A stretch of 64,000 bases of DNA from Dokdonella koreensis DS-123 (GCF_001632775.1 NZ_CP015249.1:600686-664685), one strand, 5' to 3'; shown: positions 45,843 through 54,378, counted from the stretch's first letter. Program-made: numbers and translations. Notes: generated by a model from the letters alone, not told the origin.

Positions 45843-46967
45843 TCAACGCGCCGCCAGGCGCTCGCGCAGGGCTCGCACCTGGTCGGCGAGCAGATGAGCA
45901 CCGCCCCGGTCGTAGTACCGGGGCAGGGTGGCCTCGGCCTTCGCCAGCGCGGCGCGCGCGTCGTCGTGACGGCCTTCGGCGAGCGCCAGCGCCGCTGCCG
46001 TGCGGGCACGGACGCTCGGCTCGACCAGGCCGCCGCGCGCGCGCTCCAGCCACGCGCGTGCGCCCGGCGCGTCGTTGCGGTGGGCCGCCTGGAAGTACGC
46101 CAGCTCGATCGCAAAGGCCTGGCGCAGGCCCTGCGGGATCGCCTCGGCCCGTTCGGCGACGGCGTCCAGCGCGGCGGCGGCCGTCGTCACGTCGCCACGG
46201 TCGCAGGCCATCGAGTAGGCGAGGAAGTGCAGCGTGGCGCTGCGCAGCGGATCGCTGCCGTCGTCGAGCTCACGGGCGCGCTCGAGCAGGCCGGCGTCGA
46301 GTGCGCGTGGCCGGCGGCCGGCCAGACTCTGTGCCACCAGCGTACCGAGCAGTGCCTGCTGTTCGGCGGCCGCGCCGCCGCGTCGCAGCTCGCGCCATCG
46401 CGCGGCGTCGTTGAGGAAGCCGCCGATCTGCCGCGGCACCGCGGTGATCGCGAACAGGAATCCGGACAGCGCGGCGACGGCGGCACCGTACAGCATCAGC
46501 CGGCCGTCGCCGGCCAGCGCGAGGCCGAGGCCGGCCAGCGCCAGCAGCAGGCTGGCCAGCGGGCCGCCGGCGATCATCGGCAGCAACTGCGGAGCGATCG
46601 GCCGGTCCGGGTCGGGTGCCATCACGGTGAGGCCGCCGAAGCTGCCTGCACGCAGGAACGCGCTCCAGCGCCAGCCGTCCGCGTCGCGGGTCAGCCGGAT
46701 CGGCCCGACCGTCATCAGCAGCAGGCGCATGCCGGCGATGCGGCCCCCCAGCCAATGCCCGCCTTCGTGGATCAGGATCGCCCCGAACCAGACGCCGAGC
46801 AGGCCGGCGATGTCCCAGGCCTGGAACCGCGGCAGCCCCTGCGGGGCGAAGCGTGCCAGGGCCGCGCCGAAGAAACCGCCGAGTACGCCGCCGGCGAGCA
46901 GGGCCAGCGTGAACCTCCAGGCTGGATGAAGACGCGATCGGGGAGGGGGAGCGGAGGCGGTGGTCAT
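45843..46967 (-). CDS. M50 (site-2 protease-like) membrane metallopeptidase with helical-repeat C-terminus
   Basis: 374 residues. The zinc motif HEGGH lies in a membrane helix near residue 66-70 (GAILIHEGGHWLGG), and a second region, MIAGGPLASLLLALAG, resembles the NPDG-type motif of M50 proteases. About five membrane helices occupy residues 1-185. The remaining 180 residues are alpha-helical and Ala/Arg-rich, like degenerate TPRs, probably cytoplasmic. A third zinc ligand (Asp/Asn in the NPDG motif) is not clear, so activity is uncertain. The substrate is unknown; it is not the RseP type because there is no PDZ domain. Confidence 0.72.
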   Translation of the reverse strand: MTTASAPPPRSRLHPAWRFTLALLAGGVLGGFFGAALARFAPQGLPRFQAWDIAGLLGVWFGAILIHEGGHWLGGRIAGMRLLLMTVGPIRLTRDADGWRWSAFLRAGSFGGLTVMAPDPDRPIAPQLLPMIAGGPLASLLLALAGLGLALAGDGRLMLYGAAVAALSGFLFAITAVPRQIGGFLNDAARWRELRRGGAAAEQQALLGTLVAQSLAGRRPRALDAGLLERARELDDGSDPLRSATLHFLAYSMACDRGDVTTAAAALDAVAERAEAIPQGLRQAFAIELAYFQAAHRNDAPGARAWLERARGGLVEPSVRARTAAALALAEGRHDDARAALAKAEATLPRYYDRGGAHLLADQVRALRERLAAR

Positions 46968-47209
46968 GCAGGCTCGCGGGCGTTGCGATGGAATCGACGG
47001 GCCGGGCAGGAAGGCGGTGCCCGGTGCCGCACGATGCCGGTTCCACGCCGGACGGTCGAGTGCCGATCGGTCGAGGCGTGGCGGTGTGCCGGCGAGCGCG
47101 ACATCCTGAACGGTGTGTATCGGCCTCCGCGGCGAAGGGTGCCGTCAGTGCCGGCCTGCTGCGCGGAAACGGGCATACTCGCCGCGGTACGCCGGATGCG
47201 GGAGGTCAC

Positions 47210-48037
47210 GTGAAACCAGCCATCGTATTGCTGACGCTTGCGGTCGCGGCCTGCACGCCCGCGCCTGAGACGCCGCCGTCACCGCCATCGTCACCGCCGC
47301 CGCACGACGGGGCGCCGGACCGGCCGGCAGCACCGGCGGCCGAGGGGACCGCGCTCGGCCGCTACCACTGGGTCCTCAGCGAGGCGAGCGACGCCAAGGG
47401 CGAGCGTATCGCCGCGCTGTTCGCGCGGGCCGACAAGCCGCTGCAGCTGGATTTCGTCGACGACCGGCTCGCGGTCGTCAATGCCTGCAACCGGATGGGC
47501 GGCGCGTACGCGTTGGGCGAAGGACGCCTGACGGTCGACCGGCTGGTCCAGACGATGATGGCCTGCCCCGATCCGGCCCTGGCCGCCCTGGACGAGGCCA
47601 TCGGCAGCCGCTTGCAGGGCCGGCCCGAGCTGGCGTTGCAGACGGCACAGGATCCGCCGCAGTTGACGCTGCGGACCGCGCAGGGCGATCGCCTGGTGTT
47701 CGCCGGCCGGCCGACGGCGGCGACGCGCTACGGCAATGCCGGCGAGCGCGTGTTTCTCGAAGTGGCGCCGCAGACGGTGGCGTGCAGCCATCCGCTGATT
47801 CCCGACAAGCAATGCCTCAGCGTGCGCGAGCGGCACTACGATGCGGACGGGCTGGTGGCCGGCGCGCCCGGCGAATGGCAGGCGCTGTACCAGGACATCG
47901 AAGGCTACGTGCACGAGCCGGGCGTGCGTACCGTGCTGCGGCTGACACGCTACCGGATCGCCGATCCGCCGGCGGATGCGCCGGCGGTGGCCTACGTGCT
48001 CGACACCGTCGTCGAGTCGGAGATCGTCACCCGCTGA
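47210..48037 (+). CDS. Lipoprotein with META (HslJ-like) and DUF4377 domains
   Basis: 275 residues. A short signal with lipobox AVAAC (Cys17) is followed by a Pro-rich linker, then a META domain (WVLSEAS...NACNRMGGAYALGEGRLTVDRLVQTMMACPD) and a C-terminal DUF4377 domain with Cys-rich EVAPQTVACSHPLIPDKQCLSVRERHYD. HslJ-type domains are linked to heat shock and novobiocin resistance in E. coli; the function is unclear. The start is GTG at 47210 with GGGAGG just upstream. Its product is probably anchored in the outer membrane. Confidence 0.8.
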   Translation: MKPAIVLLTLAVAACTPAPETPPSPPSSPPPHDGAPDRPAAPAAEGTALGRYHWVLSEASDAKGERIAALFARADKPLQLDFVDDRLAVVNACNRMGGAYALGEGRLTVDRLVQTMMACPDPALAALDEAIGSRLQGRPELALQTAQDPPQLTLRTAQGDRLVFAGRPTAATRYGNAGERVFLEVAPQTVACSHPLIPDKQCLSVRERHYDADGLVAGAPGEWQALYQDIEGYVHEPGVRTVLRLTRYRIADPPADAPAVAYVLDTVVESEIVTR

Positions 48038-48165
48038 GGACGGCCGCGCCGGCATTTTGCGGCGCGCGCGTGGACTGAAGCCGGCGGCGTTGCGGCACCC
48101 CCGCAGCGAAGCCCGGCGGATGATCGCGATCTCGTCGTGCGGCCGGCAGGGCCGGTGCGGCGGCT

Positions 48166-48194
48166 TTGCAGCATCCGGGCGCCGTGCGAGAATC
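48166..48194 (+). promoter_or_regulatory. Candidate sigma-70 promoter of the tRNA-Ile gene
   Basis: TTGCAG (48166-48171) and AGAATC (48189-48194) are separated by 17 bases. Transcription would begin around 48201, just before the tRNA 5' end at 48204, with a GC-rich discriminator as in stable-RNA promoters. The -10 is a poor match. Confidence 0.4.
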
Positions 48195-48203
48195 GCCCGC
48201 TTC

Positions 48204-48522
48204 GGGCCGTTAGCTCAGTTGGTTAGAGCAGGGGACTTGGTGGAGAGGCCTAAACGCCACGGCGCATGGCTCCTCCGTACGGGTTGCTCGGGGTAGGCGT
48301 GTCCTGCCCTGAAGTAGAACTTCTCAAATTCGGTGGACGCTAACGCGGCAATGCCGCCATGCCAACGCCGAGCGAAGCTCCCGCTGGGAGAACGTGTAGA
48401 GACTCGACGGGAAGGCCGAAAGGCAAGACAGAGTCCAGACCACGAACCGGAAACGGGCGGCGAAAGCCGAAGTGGTACGCATAATCCCTTGGTCGTAGGT
48501 TCGAGCCCTACACGGCCCACCA
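48204..48522 (+). tRNA. ileX: tRNA-Ile(CAU), split by a group I intron in the anticodon loop
   Basis: Exon 1 is 48204-48237 and exon 2 is 48480-48522. Joined, they give a 77-nt tRNA with CCA encoded: acceptor GGGCCGT/ACGGCCC, D-stem GCTC/GAGC, anticodon stem GGGGA/TCCCT, loop CT-CAT-AA, T-stem GTAGG/CCTAC. All four stems pair fully (one G-T in the anticodon stem). The CAU anticodon, together with the TCCCTTGGTC context, fits the isoleucine AUA-reading tRNA whose C34 is changed to lysidine by TilS, rather than initiator or elongator tRNA-Met. The intron lies between U33 and C34. ileX is used as the usual symbol for this isoacceptor. Confidence 0.88.
48238..48479 (+). ncRNA. Group I self-splicing intron in tRNA-Ile(CAU)
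   Basis: The 242-nt insert follows U33 and ends in G, as group I introns require. Core helices can be traced: P2 GGGTAGG/CCTGCCC (48291-48297, 48303-48309), P3 CTTCTC/GGGAAG (48320-48325, 48409-48414), P4 CGGTG/CGCCG (48331-48335, 48366-48370), P5a GCGGC/GCCGC (48345-48349, 48353-48357), P6a CTCCC/GGGAG (48378-48382, 48386-48390), P7 GACTC/GAGTC (48401-48405, 48431-48435), P8 GCC-GAAA-GGC (48415-48424) and P9 ACCAC/GTGGT (48439-48443, 48472-48476) enclosing two GAAA-capped hairpins. The joining sequence CAAATTCGG and the GTGTAGAGACT before P7 match my memory of the Azoarcus tRNA-Ile intron. P1 may pair exon GACU with GGTT at 48282-48285; that helix is tentative. There is no homing-endonuclease ORF. 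Confidence 0.87.
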
Positions 48523-48607
48523 CATCCCCGTCCCGTGGACGCCGGATACCCGCTGCTGCCGGCGCACTCGGGCAGGACGGCAATCGCGGCGCTCGAAGGA
48601 GCGGTCC

Positions 48608-48811
48608 ATGGCATCGAAGATCGACTGGCTCGTCCTCCTGGCCTCGACCGGGGTCGGTGTCCTGCTCGGCATCGTCTTCGGCCTGGCTGCCGGTCTGGCC
48701 GGCCTGGCCGCCTATGCCGGGCCGATGGCCGGCGGCATCGCCGGCGCGCTGGTGCCCTGGATCTACCGCCAGGGCGTCGATCGGCGGCGCCGGCAGCGCG
48801 ACGAGCGCTGA
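48608..48811 (+). CDS. Small membrane protein of unknown function
   Basis: 67 residues. Two hydrophobic, Gly/Ala-rich helices (residues 7-30 and 34-50) are followed by a strongly basic tail (YRQGVDRRRRQRDER), which predicts an inner membrane hairpin with its tail in the cytoplasm. GAAGGAG lies 7 bases ahead of the ATG, the best argument for a real gene. I do not recognise a family. It lies 85 bases after the tRNA. Confidence 0.6.
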   Translation: MASKIDWLVLLASTGVGVLLGIVFGLAAGLAGLAAYAGPMAGGIAGALVPWIYRQGVDRRRRQRDER

Positions 48812-49130
48812 TCGCCGCTGCGGCCGCAGCGGATCGGCAGCAGATGAGCGTGACGCCCGCGTGAGCCGTGTGCCCGCCGTGGCCGATGCGGCTCGCGAAG
48901 CGTCGATCGTTGCCGGCCTCGCGTCCGCCGCCGCCGCGCGCCGACGCCGTCACGAAGGCGCGCGGACGCTGCGTCCTCGACCGGCGCGTTCGGATGAACG
49001 CCGCTTCGTCCCGTCCGCGTCGAGCGGACGCCACGCGCGCTCCGGACCGGTCGGGCGATGTCGAGCGCAGCGCGTGCGCATGCGGCTGCACGCGCTTTCC
49101 CGGCGTAGGGGCTGAAGCTACCATGCCCGG
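48812..49130. other. 319-base stretch without a gene
   Basis: I see no convincing ORF, RNA gene, strong hairpin or repeat here. It must hold the promoter of the CadC-like regulator, but no clear -35/-10 pair stands out. Confidence 0.5.
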
Positions 49131-51542
49131 ATGACGCGGCGAATCCACCATTTCGGCGTGTGCAGCCTCGACATTGCAGCGCGGACCTTGCTGCGCGACG
49201 GCGAACACGTGAGCGTGTCGCCGACGGTCTTCGACTGCATCGCGTACCTGCTCGAACGTCGTGGCCGTGCGGTCGGACGCGACGAGCTGGTCGCCGCCGT
49301 CTGGGGAAAGACCGGCGTATCCGATTCCGTTCTCGGCAAGACCCTCCTGAAGACGCGTCGTGCGGTCGGCGACACCGGCGACGAGCAGAACGTCATTCGA
49401 ACGGTGCCGCGCTTCGGCTTTCATTGGGTCGCCGACGTGCGGGTGGAAGAGCGCGCCGATGCGGATCCCCCGTTCGAGGCTGCCGCCGGTCCGGCCCGGG
49501 GCACGCCCGCTCCAGCGCGCGTGCCGTCGGCCCGGCGGCGCCGGATGACGATGGGCGCGGTCATCGGCGTGGTGCTGGGGGCGACGGTCATCGTGATGGC
49601 GGCCGCCTGGCAGTTTCGCGCGACGGCTACCGGCGACGGCCCGTCGGACCCGCGCGGCGCGGTGACTCCGTCGGCGCCGGATTCGGCGGGTCGCGTGGCG
49701 GTGCTGCCGGTGGAGGTGGCCGCGGGCTCCGCGGAGGCGTGGCTGCGCTTCGGCTTGATGGACCTGATGGCCCAGCACCTGCGCGACGGCGGTGTCGCCA
49801 TCGTGCCGAGCGAGAGCGTCGTGCGGTTGATCGATGCGGACAGCACGATCGACAAGGCCGCGCTGCGCACGGCTACCGGTGCGCGCTCGCTGGTCGAGTC
49901 GACGTTGCGCCGGCTCGATGCGACGTGGCTGTTGCGCGTCGAGATGATCGACGTCCACGGCAAGCGCCACGAGGTGCAGGCACGCGGCGACGATCCGATC
50001 CTGGTCGCCCGGGACGCAGCCGAGCGGCTGCTGGTGCGTCTCGGCAGGCCGACGCGCATCGTCGCGGCGGACGTGGCCGACCTGCCGCTGACCGAACTGT
50101 CGCAGCGCATCGAGGCCTCGATGCTGGCCGGCGACGTGGGAACCGCCAGTCGGCTGCTGGAGGCGGCCACGCCCGAGCAGCAGGCTTTGCCCGAGCTGCG
50201 CCTGCGCAGTGCCCAGATCGACTACCAGGCGGGCCGCACCGAGGCGGCCTATCGAAAGCTGGCCGCGCTGCGCGCGGAAATCGGTGCGGAATCCAATCCC
50301 GTGCTGCGGGCGCGCATCCTGAGCAAGCTGGGCAGCGCCGCGCGGGTGCTCGGTGATTTCGTGGAGGCGCAGGCGGCGTTCGATGAAGCGATCGCCTTGC
50401 TCGACGACCGGCACGAACCGGTCACGCTGGGCCAGATCTATGTCGGTCGCAGCATCAGCTACATCGAACAGGGCCAGTATGCTGCGGCCAGCGACGACTT
50501 CTCGCTGGCACGGACCGTCTTCCAGTCGATCGACGACCAGTTCGAGCTGGCTGCGGCCGAATACAGCGAAGGGTTGATGGAGAACCGCCGCAACCGGCCC
50601 CTGTCCTCGCTGCCCATCTTCGCGCGCGTCGCCGAGCGCTTCGAGCAGTTCGGGGCGCTCAACGAACTGGCCAATGTCCGCAGCAACCAGATCCTGACCC
50701 AGTACAACCTGCTGCAGTACGCCGATGCCGTCGCGACCAGCGATCGTACCGTGCCGCTGCTGGGCCGCCTGCAGAACCCGATCCCGCGGCACCAGCTGCA
50801 ATACGCCCGCGCCATGTCGCTGGCAGCCGTGGGGCGGCTGAGCGAAGCGCGTGCGTCGTACGCGGCCCTGGCCACCGATGTGGATCCGGTGCACGAAGCG
50901 CGGATCGCCGCGATGATTCGCGTGCGCCGGGCGGATCTGGAGTTGCAGGCCGGGGACGCGGAAACCGCGCACGCCATCGCGAGGCAGGTCAGCGGGATGC
51001 CCGCCAGGCCGGACACGGCACTGATCCGCGCCAGCGGCTGGCTGACCGTCGTCCAGTCGCTGGCGAAGCTGGGGCGCGCTGCCGAGACCCGGGAACAGGT
51101 CGAGCAGTTCGTCGCATGGGCCGAGGCGACGGGCAACACCATCGCCATCCTCTACGGCCGGCTCGCCGAGGCGGAAGAGGCGCAGGCCGGCGGCCGGCAC
51201 GATGCCGCATTGAGCCTGTATGCGGACGCCATGCTGAGCGTGGAGCGCGAAGGCGTGCCGGCCGATGTGGCCCTGGTCGCCGTTTCCTACGGCCGCGCCC
51301 TGATCGCCGCCGGCGATCTGGCCCGTGCCGGCACGGTCGCCGGCCGCATTACCCGCTATGCGGAGCAGGACTTCACGAGTGCCCTGCTGCTGGTCGAGCT
51401 GTATCACGCCATGGGCAGGACGGATGCGTGGAGCGCGGCACTGGATCATGCACGCAGCCTGGCCGGCGAACGCGCCATCCCGACCGAGCTGATGATGCCG
51501 CCGCGATCGCCGTCGTCGACGGGGCCGGCCCTCGCCCTGTAG
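49131..51542 (+). CDS. CadC-like membrane-bound winged-helix regulator with TPR sensor domain
   Basis: 803 residues. An N-terminal OmpR/PhoB-type winged helix (residues 5-105: VSVSPTVFDCIAYLLERRGRAVGRDELVAAVWG...NVIRTVPRFGFHWV) precedes a Pro/Ala linker, a single membrane helix (about 142-162) and a large periplasmic or extracellular part. That part first shows an FN/TolB-like segment (VAVLPVEVAAG...RFGLMDLMAQHL) and then TPR-like helices to the end. CadC-type proteins sense outside conditions and bind DNA directly from the membrane. The secreted beta-helix protein gene follows by 137 bases on the same strand and is a likely target. Confidence 0.8.
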   Translation: MTRRIHHFGVCSLDIAARTLLRDGEHVSVSPTVFDCIAYLLERRGRAVGRDELVAAVWGKTGVSDSVLGKTLLKTRRAVGDTGDEQNVIRTVPRFGFHWVADVRVEERADADPPFEAAAGPARGTPAPARVPSARRRRMTMGAVIGVVLGATVIVMAAAWQFRATATGDGPSDPRGAVTPSAPDSAGRVAVLPVEVAAGSAEAWLRFGLMDLMAQHLRDGGVAIVPSESVVRLIDADSTIDKAALRTATGARSLVESTLRRLDATWLLRVEMIDVHGKRHEVQARGDDPILVARDAAERLLVRLGRPTRIVAADVADLPLTELSQRIEASMLAGDVGTASRLLEAATPEQQALPELRLRSAQIDYQAGRTEAAYRKLAALRAEIGAESNPVLRARILSKLGSAARVLGDFVEAQAAFDEAIALLDDRHEPVTLGQIYVGRSISYIEQGQYAAASDDFSLARTVFQSIDDQFELAAAEYSEGLMENRRNRPLSSLPIFARVAERFEQFGALNELANVRSNQILTQYNLLQYADAVATSDRTVPLLGRLQNPIPRHQLQYARAMSLAAVGRLSEARASYAALATDVDPVHEARIAAMIRVRRADLELQAGDAETAHAIARQVSGMPARPDTALIRASGWLTVVQSLAKLGRAAETREQVEQFVAWAEATGNTIAILYGRLAEAEEAQAGGRHDAALSLYADAMLSVEREGVPADVALVAVSYGRALIAAGDLARAGTVAGRITRYAEQDFTSALLLVELYHAMGRTDAWSAALDHARSLAGERAIPTELMMPPRSPSSTGPALAL

Positions 51543-51679
51543 CGTCTTGATTCCAAAGGAGGGGAAGGCAAAAGGAAAGGAAAGCGGCATCGAACGGACA
51601 GGGTGCCCGATCGCGCCGCCCCGACCCACCGCCCACGCTGGATCGCCGGGCTCGTCCGGTTCGACATGAGGATGGTTCA

Positions 51680-53440
51680 GTGATCCGATTCTTTCCAGCG
51701 CGCGGACGGAGGGGCCGGCGCCAGCCACGCGTTGCCTGCCTCTGCCTGGTCGTCTCCTTGTCCGCCGGCGCCCTGCAGGCGTCGGCGCATGGGCCGCCGG
51801 AATCACAGCCAGCCGCGGTCGCGCCGACGGTCCTCGGAGCCCATTCGCTGCATCGGTCTTCCGGGGGCGGGTCCGAAGCACCGAGCCCGCGCACGCCGGC
51901 TCATCACGCTGCCGCCGCGCCGGTCAGCCCGGCCCGGACCCTGCCGGTCACGACCTGCTCGGACGATGGCGGCAGCGGAACGCTGCGGACGATCCTCGGC
52001 AGCGCGGCCAGCGGCGACACCATCGATCTTCGCCAGCTGGCGTGCAGCACGATCGTGCTGCAGGGCGGCGAAATCGAAACGGCCGCCGATGACCTCGTCA
52101 TCGCCGGGCCCGGTCGTGACACGCTGGTCATCGACGCTGCCGATGCCAGTCGCATCTTCCTGCATACCGGGAACGGAACGCTGGCCTTGCACGCCGTCAC
52201 GCTCACCCGCGGCCGGGTGATCGACGGCAACGGCGGCTGCGTCTCGTCCAGCCACGGCAGCATCGCCCTCGTCGATGCCACGGTCGCCGGCTGCACGGCG
52301 CACGATGCATCCGGGCAGTCCGACTACGCGGGTGGCGGCGGCCTGTTCGCCGCAGGCGACATCACCCTGCTGCACAGCACGGTCCGTGACAACACCGTTT
52401 CGGCCGATGCGGCGCGCGTCGTCGGTGGCGGCGGACTCCTGACACGGCTGAACCAGGAGGGTGTTGCCGGCAACGTCGAGATTGCCCGCAGCGTCGTCAG
52501 CGGGAACCGGGTGCTGTCCACCCACACCGGGTCCGACGTCGAAGTCTATGGCGGAGGGATCGATTCGAGGGGCACCGTGCGGATCCTGCACAGCGTCGTG
52601 TCCGGAAACGCGGTCTCGTCGGCCTCGTCCGATGACGAGGAAGAGAGCATCACGGAGGGCGGTGGCGTGAACACCGTCGGCCTGTACGCCCTCGGCAGTT
52701 CGTTCAACGACAACCGGGTGGAGAACTCGGGCGGTGCCATGGACGTCGCCGGTGGCGCGATCGCCGCCCGCGGCACCGCGGTGATTTCGGGCTCGACGAT
52801 CGAGCACAACCATGCCGGCATGCTGGCGGGCGGCATCGTTCAGCTCGGTGGCGTGCCCGACGTCTCCCGCCTCGAGATCGTCAACAGCACGGTGTCGCAC
52901 AATACGGCCGGCTTCTACGGGGCCGGCATTGCGATCATGGACGAGATGGTGATGATGAACAGCACGGTGGCCTTCAACGCGGTCGACGAGGCCAGCCCGT
53001 TCGGCATCGGCGGCATCCTGATCGGATCGAACGACACCATCAACGCCTACCGGATCTACAGCTCGATCATCAGCAACAACCAGGCCGGCAGTGAGGTGAT
53101 GTTCGGTACCGACCTCGCCGCGTTCATTCCCGATCTCATCACCATTGCCGGGTCCAGCAATCTCGTCGGCGAAGCCAGCGGCCTGAACCTGCCCGGCGAC
53201 ACCCTCGGCGGCGATCCGCTGCTGCTGCCGCTCGCCGACTACGGCGGCCCCACGCGCACGCACGCGCTGGCCGAAGGCAGTCCCGCGATCGACGCAGGCA
53301 GCAACGCTGCGGGTCTCGCTGTCGACCAGCGCGGCGGCTATCACGTGCGTGCGTTCGGGGCCGGCGTGGATATCGGTGCGTTCGAGACGCAACCGACGCC
53401 CGACGGCCTCTTCCGCAGCGGATTCGAATCCGCGGAGTAA
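51680..53440 (+). CDS. Secreted beta-helix (choice-of-anchor Q) protein with C-terminal FRSGFE tail
   Basis: 586 residues. An Arg-rich signal peptide (cleavage near ASA, residue 36) is followed by a Pro/Ala/His-rich linker, then the opening TTCSDDGGSGTLRTIL common to 'choice-of-anchor Q' proteins. Repeats such as NSTVSHNTAGFYGAGI form a right-handed parallel beta-helix. The region GGDPLLLPLADYGGPTRTHALAEGSPAIDAG marks the end of the family domain. The protein ends DGLFRSGFESAE, a short tail of the (I/L)FxxGFE kind that I recall on many secreted proteins of Xanthomonadales. The start is a GTG at 51680 with AGGA upstream. It is probably a surface or extracellular protein. Confidence 0.78.
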   Translation: MIRFFPARGRRGRRQPRVACLCLVVSLSAGALQASAHGPPESQPAAVAPTVLGAHSLHRSSGGGSEAPSPRTPAHHAAAAPVSPARTLPVTTCSDDGGSGTLRTILGSAASGDTIDLRQLACSTIVLQGGEIETAADDLVIAGPGRDTLVIDAADASRIFLHTGNGTLALHAVTLTRGRVIDGNGGCVSSSHGSIALVDATVAGCTAHDASGQSDYAGGGGLFAAGDITLLHSTVRDNTVSADAARVVGGGGLLTRLNQEGVAGNVEIARSVVSGNRVLSTHTGSDVEVYGGGIDSRGTVRILHSVVSGNAVSSASSDDEEESITEGGGVNTVGLYALGSSFNDNRVENSGGAMDVAGGAIAARGTAVISGSTIEHNHAGMLAGGIVQLGGVPDVSRLEIVNSTVSHNTAGFYGAGIAIMDEMVMMNSTVAFNAVDEASPFGIGGILIGSNDTINAYRIYSSIISNNQAGSEVMFGTDLAAFIPDLITIAGSSNLVGEASGLNLPGDTLGGDPLLLPLADYGGPTRTHALAEGSPAIDAGSNAAGLAVDQRGGYHVRAFGAGVDIGAFETQPTPDGLFRSGFESAE

Positions 53441-54378
53441 CGCAGCGCAGGCCGGTTCGATCGACCGGCGCCGGGGGGCGCAGCCCTCCAGGCGCTGCGG
53501 CCCGGCATCGCTCCGCGGAGCGTGCGGCGGATGCGCCGTGGCGCGGAGTCCTTCATGGGGCCTGGCGGTACCGCGTGCCGCAGGAAGCGCAGGCAGCGGA
53601 GCGTTGCCGCGCGGTATTTTTCGGGATGGCGCATCGCCGGGGATTGCCGGCGATGCGCGGTCGTGCCCTTTCCCCGCCGGCGCCGGCAGGGCGGTCATTC
53701 CGCGGAAGACGTTGCGGATCGGACGCGGAAGGCCGGGCGCCGCGCAGGCGCTTCCAGTGGCGGCCGGCCCTGATCTTGAAAGCGCCTCCATCACGCCGCG
53801 CCGGCGACGCATGACGCGCGCTCGTTCCACGGCTGCGGCTGCCGTCCCGCTTCGCCGGTCGGTCGTGGCGGTGCACCGGTTCGGGGCGCCTCGCGACCCG
53901 GTAGAGCGTCACGGCCGATGGCGGTGGGTCGCTGCGTCGTGCGTCGCCGGCTGACCCGATCGTGGGACCGGCGTCGGTAGCGGCGGGAAGGGCTTCCCCG
54001 CGATCCACCCGTGCGCTCCGGGTTTCCGGGTGGCCCTTGGCGTGCGCCGGCCGGCCCTCCGACGACATGCTTCCAGCGCGCCCCCGACTGCAGTGATGCG
54101 ATCGCCGGCACCCGCGTCCGTGCCGGGCGGTGTCCTGCTGCCGACGTCACCGGCATCGTCTTCGTCGCCCGCGCCCTGCTCGCCGACGCCGGCTGGGACA
54201 GGCGTGTATCCGTATCCCGATCCGCCTCCTTCCCACGCCTCTTTGCACGGCGCGGCACAGGTCCGCGGCGGGCATGGCCGGGCGCGTTCGGCCACGCCGG
54301 CGCAATCCTCGGAGAGAGTGGCGGCACGGTCGCGCGAGGCCGGCTTTCTGAACGTAACGAAGCGACACCGGATTTTTC
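53441..54378. other. About 940 bases without a recognisable gene
   Basis: No ORF here on either strand has a plausible protein signature, and overlapping frames on both strands look like shadows of high GC. A weak inverted repeat GCCGGT/ACCGGC (53451-53469) follows the upstream stop. A strong hairpin lies at 53629-53658. The mra promoter begins at 54379. Confidence 0.5.
53629..53658. other. Perfect 12-bp hairpin in the gene-free region
   Basis: GCGCATCGCCGG / CCGGCGATGCGC with a six-base loop (GGATTG). It is preceded by GGTATTTTTCGGG and has no T-tract after it on the plus strand; on the minus strand the CCCGAAAAATACC side gives only a modest tail. It could be a terminator or part of a small RNA. 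Confidence 0.5.

Noticed and set aside
48204-48237. A truncated tRNA pseudogene or integrase attachment-site remnant
   Set aside because: The missing 3' half is present 242 bases on and pairs exactly, and the insert has a group I core; no integrase is nearby.
48215-49115. ORFs on both strands across the split tRNA (e.g. 48333-49115 plus, 48215-48583 minus)
   Set aside because: They translate tRNA sequence (stretches such as NPLVVGSSPTRPT and GLEPTTKGL are classic spurious tRNA readings) and the intron core; no protein signature and no ribosome site.
48324-51881. 1185-aa minus-strand ORF opposite the CadC-like gene
   Set aside because: It spans the tRNA, intron, small membrane gene and regulator in antisense; a shadow frame.
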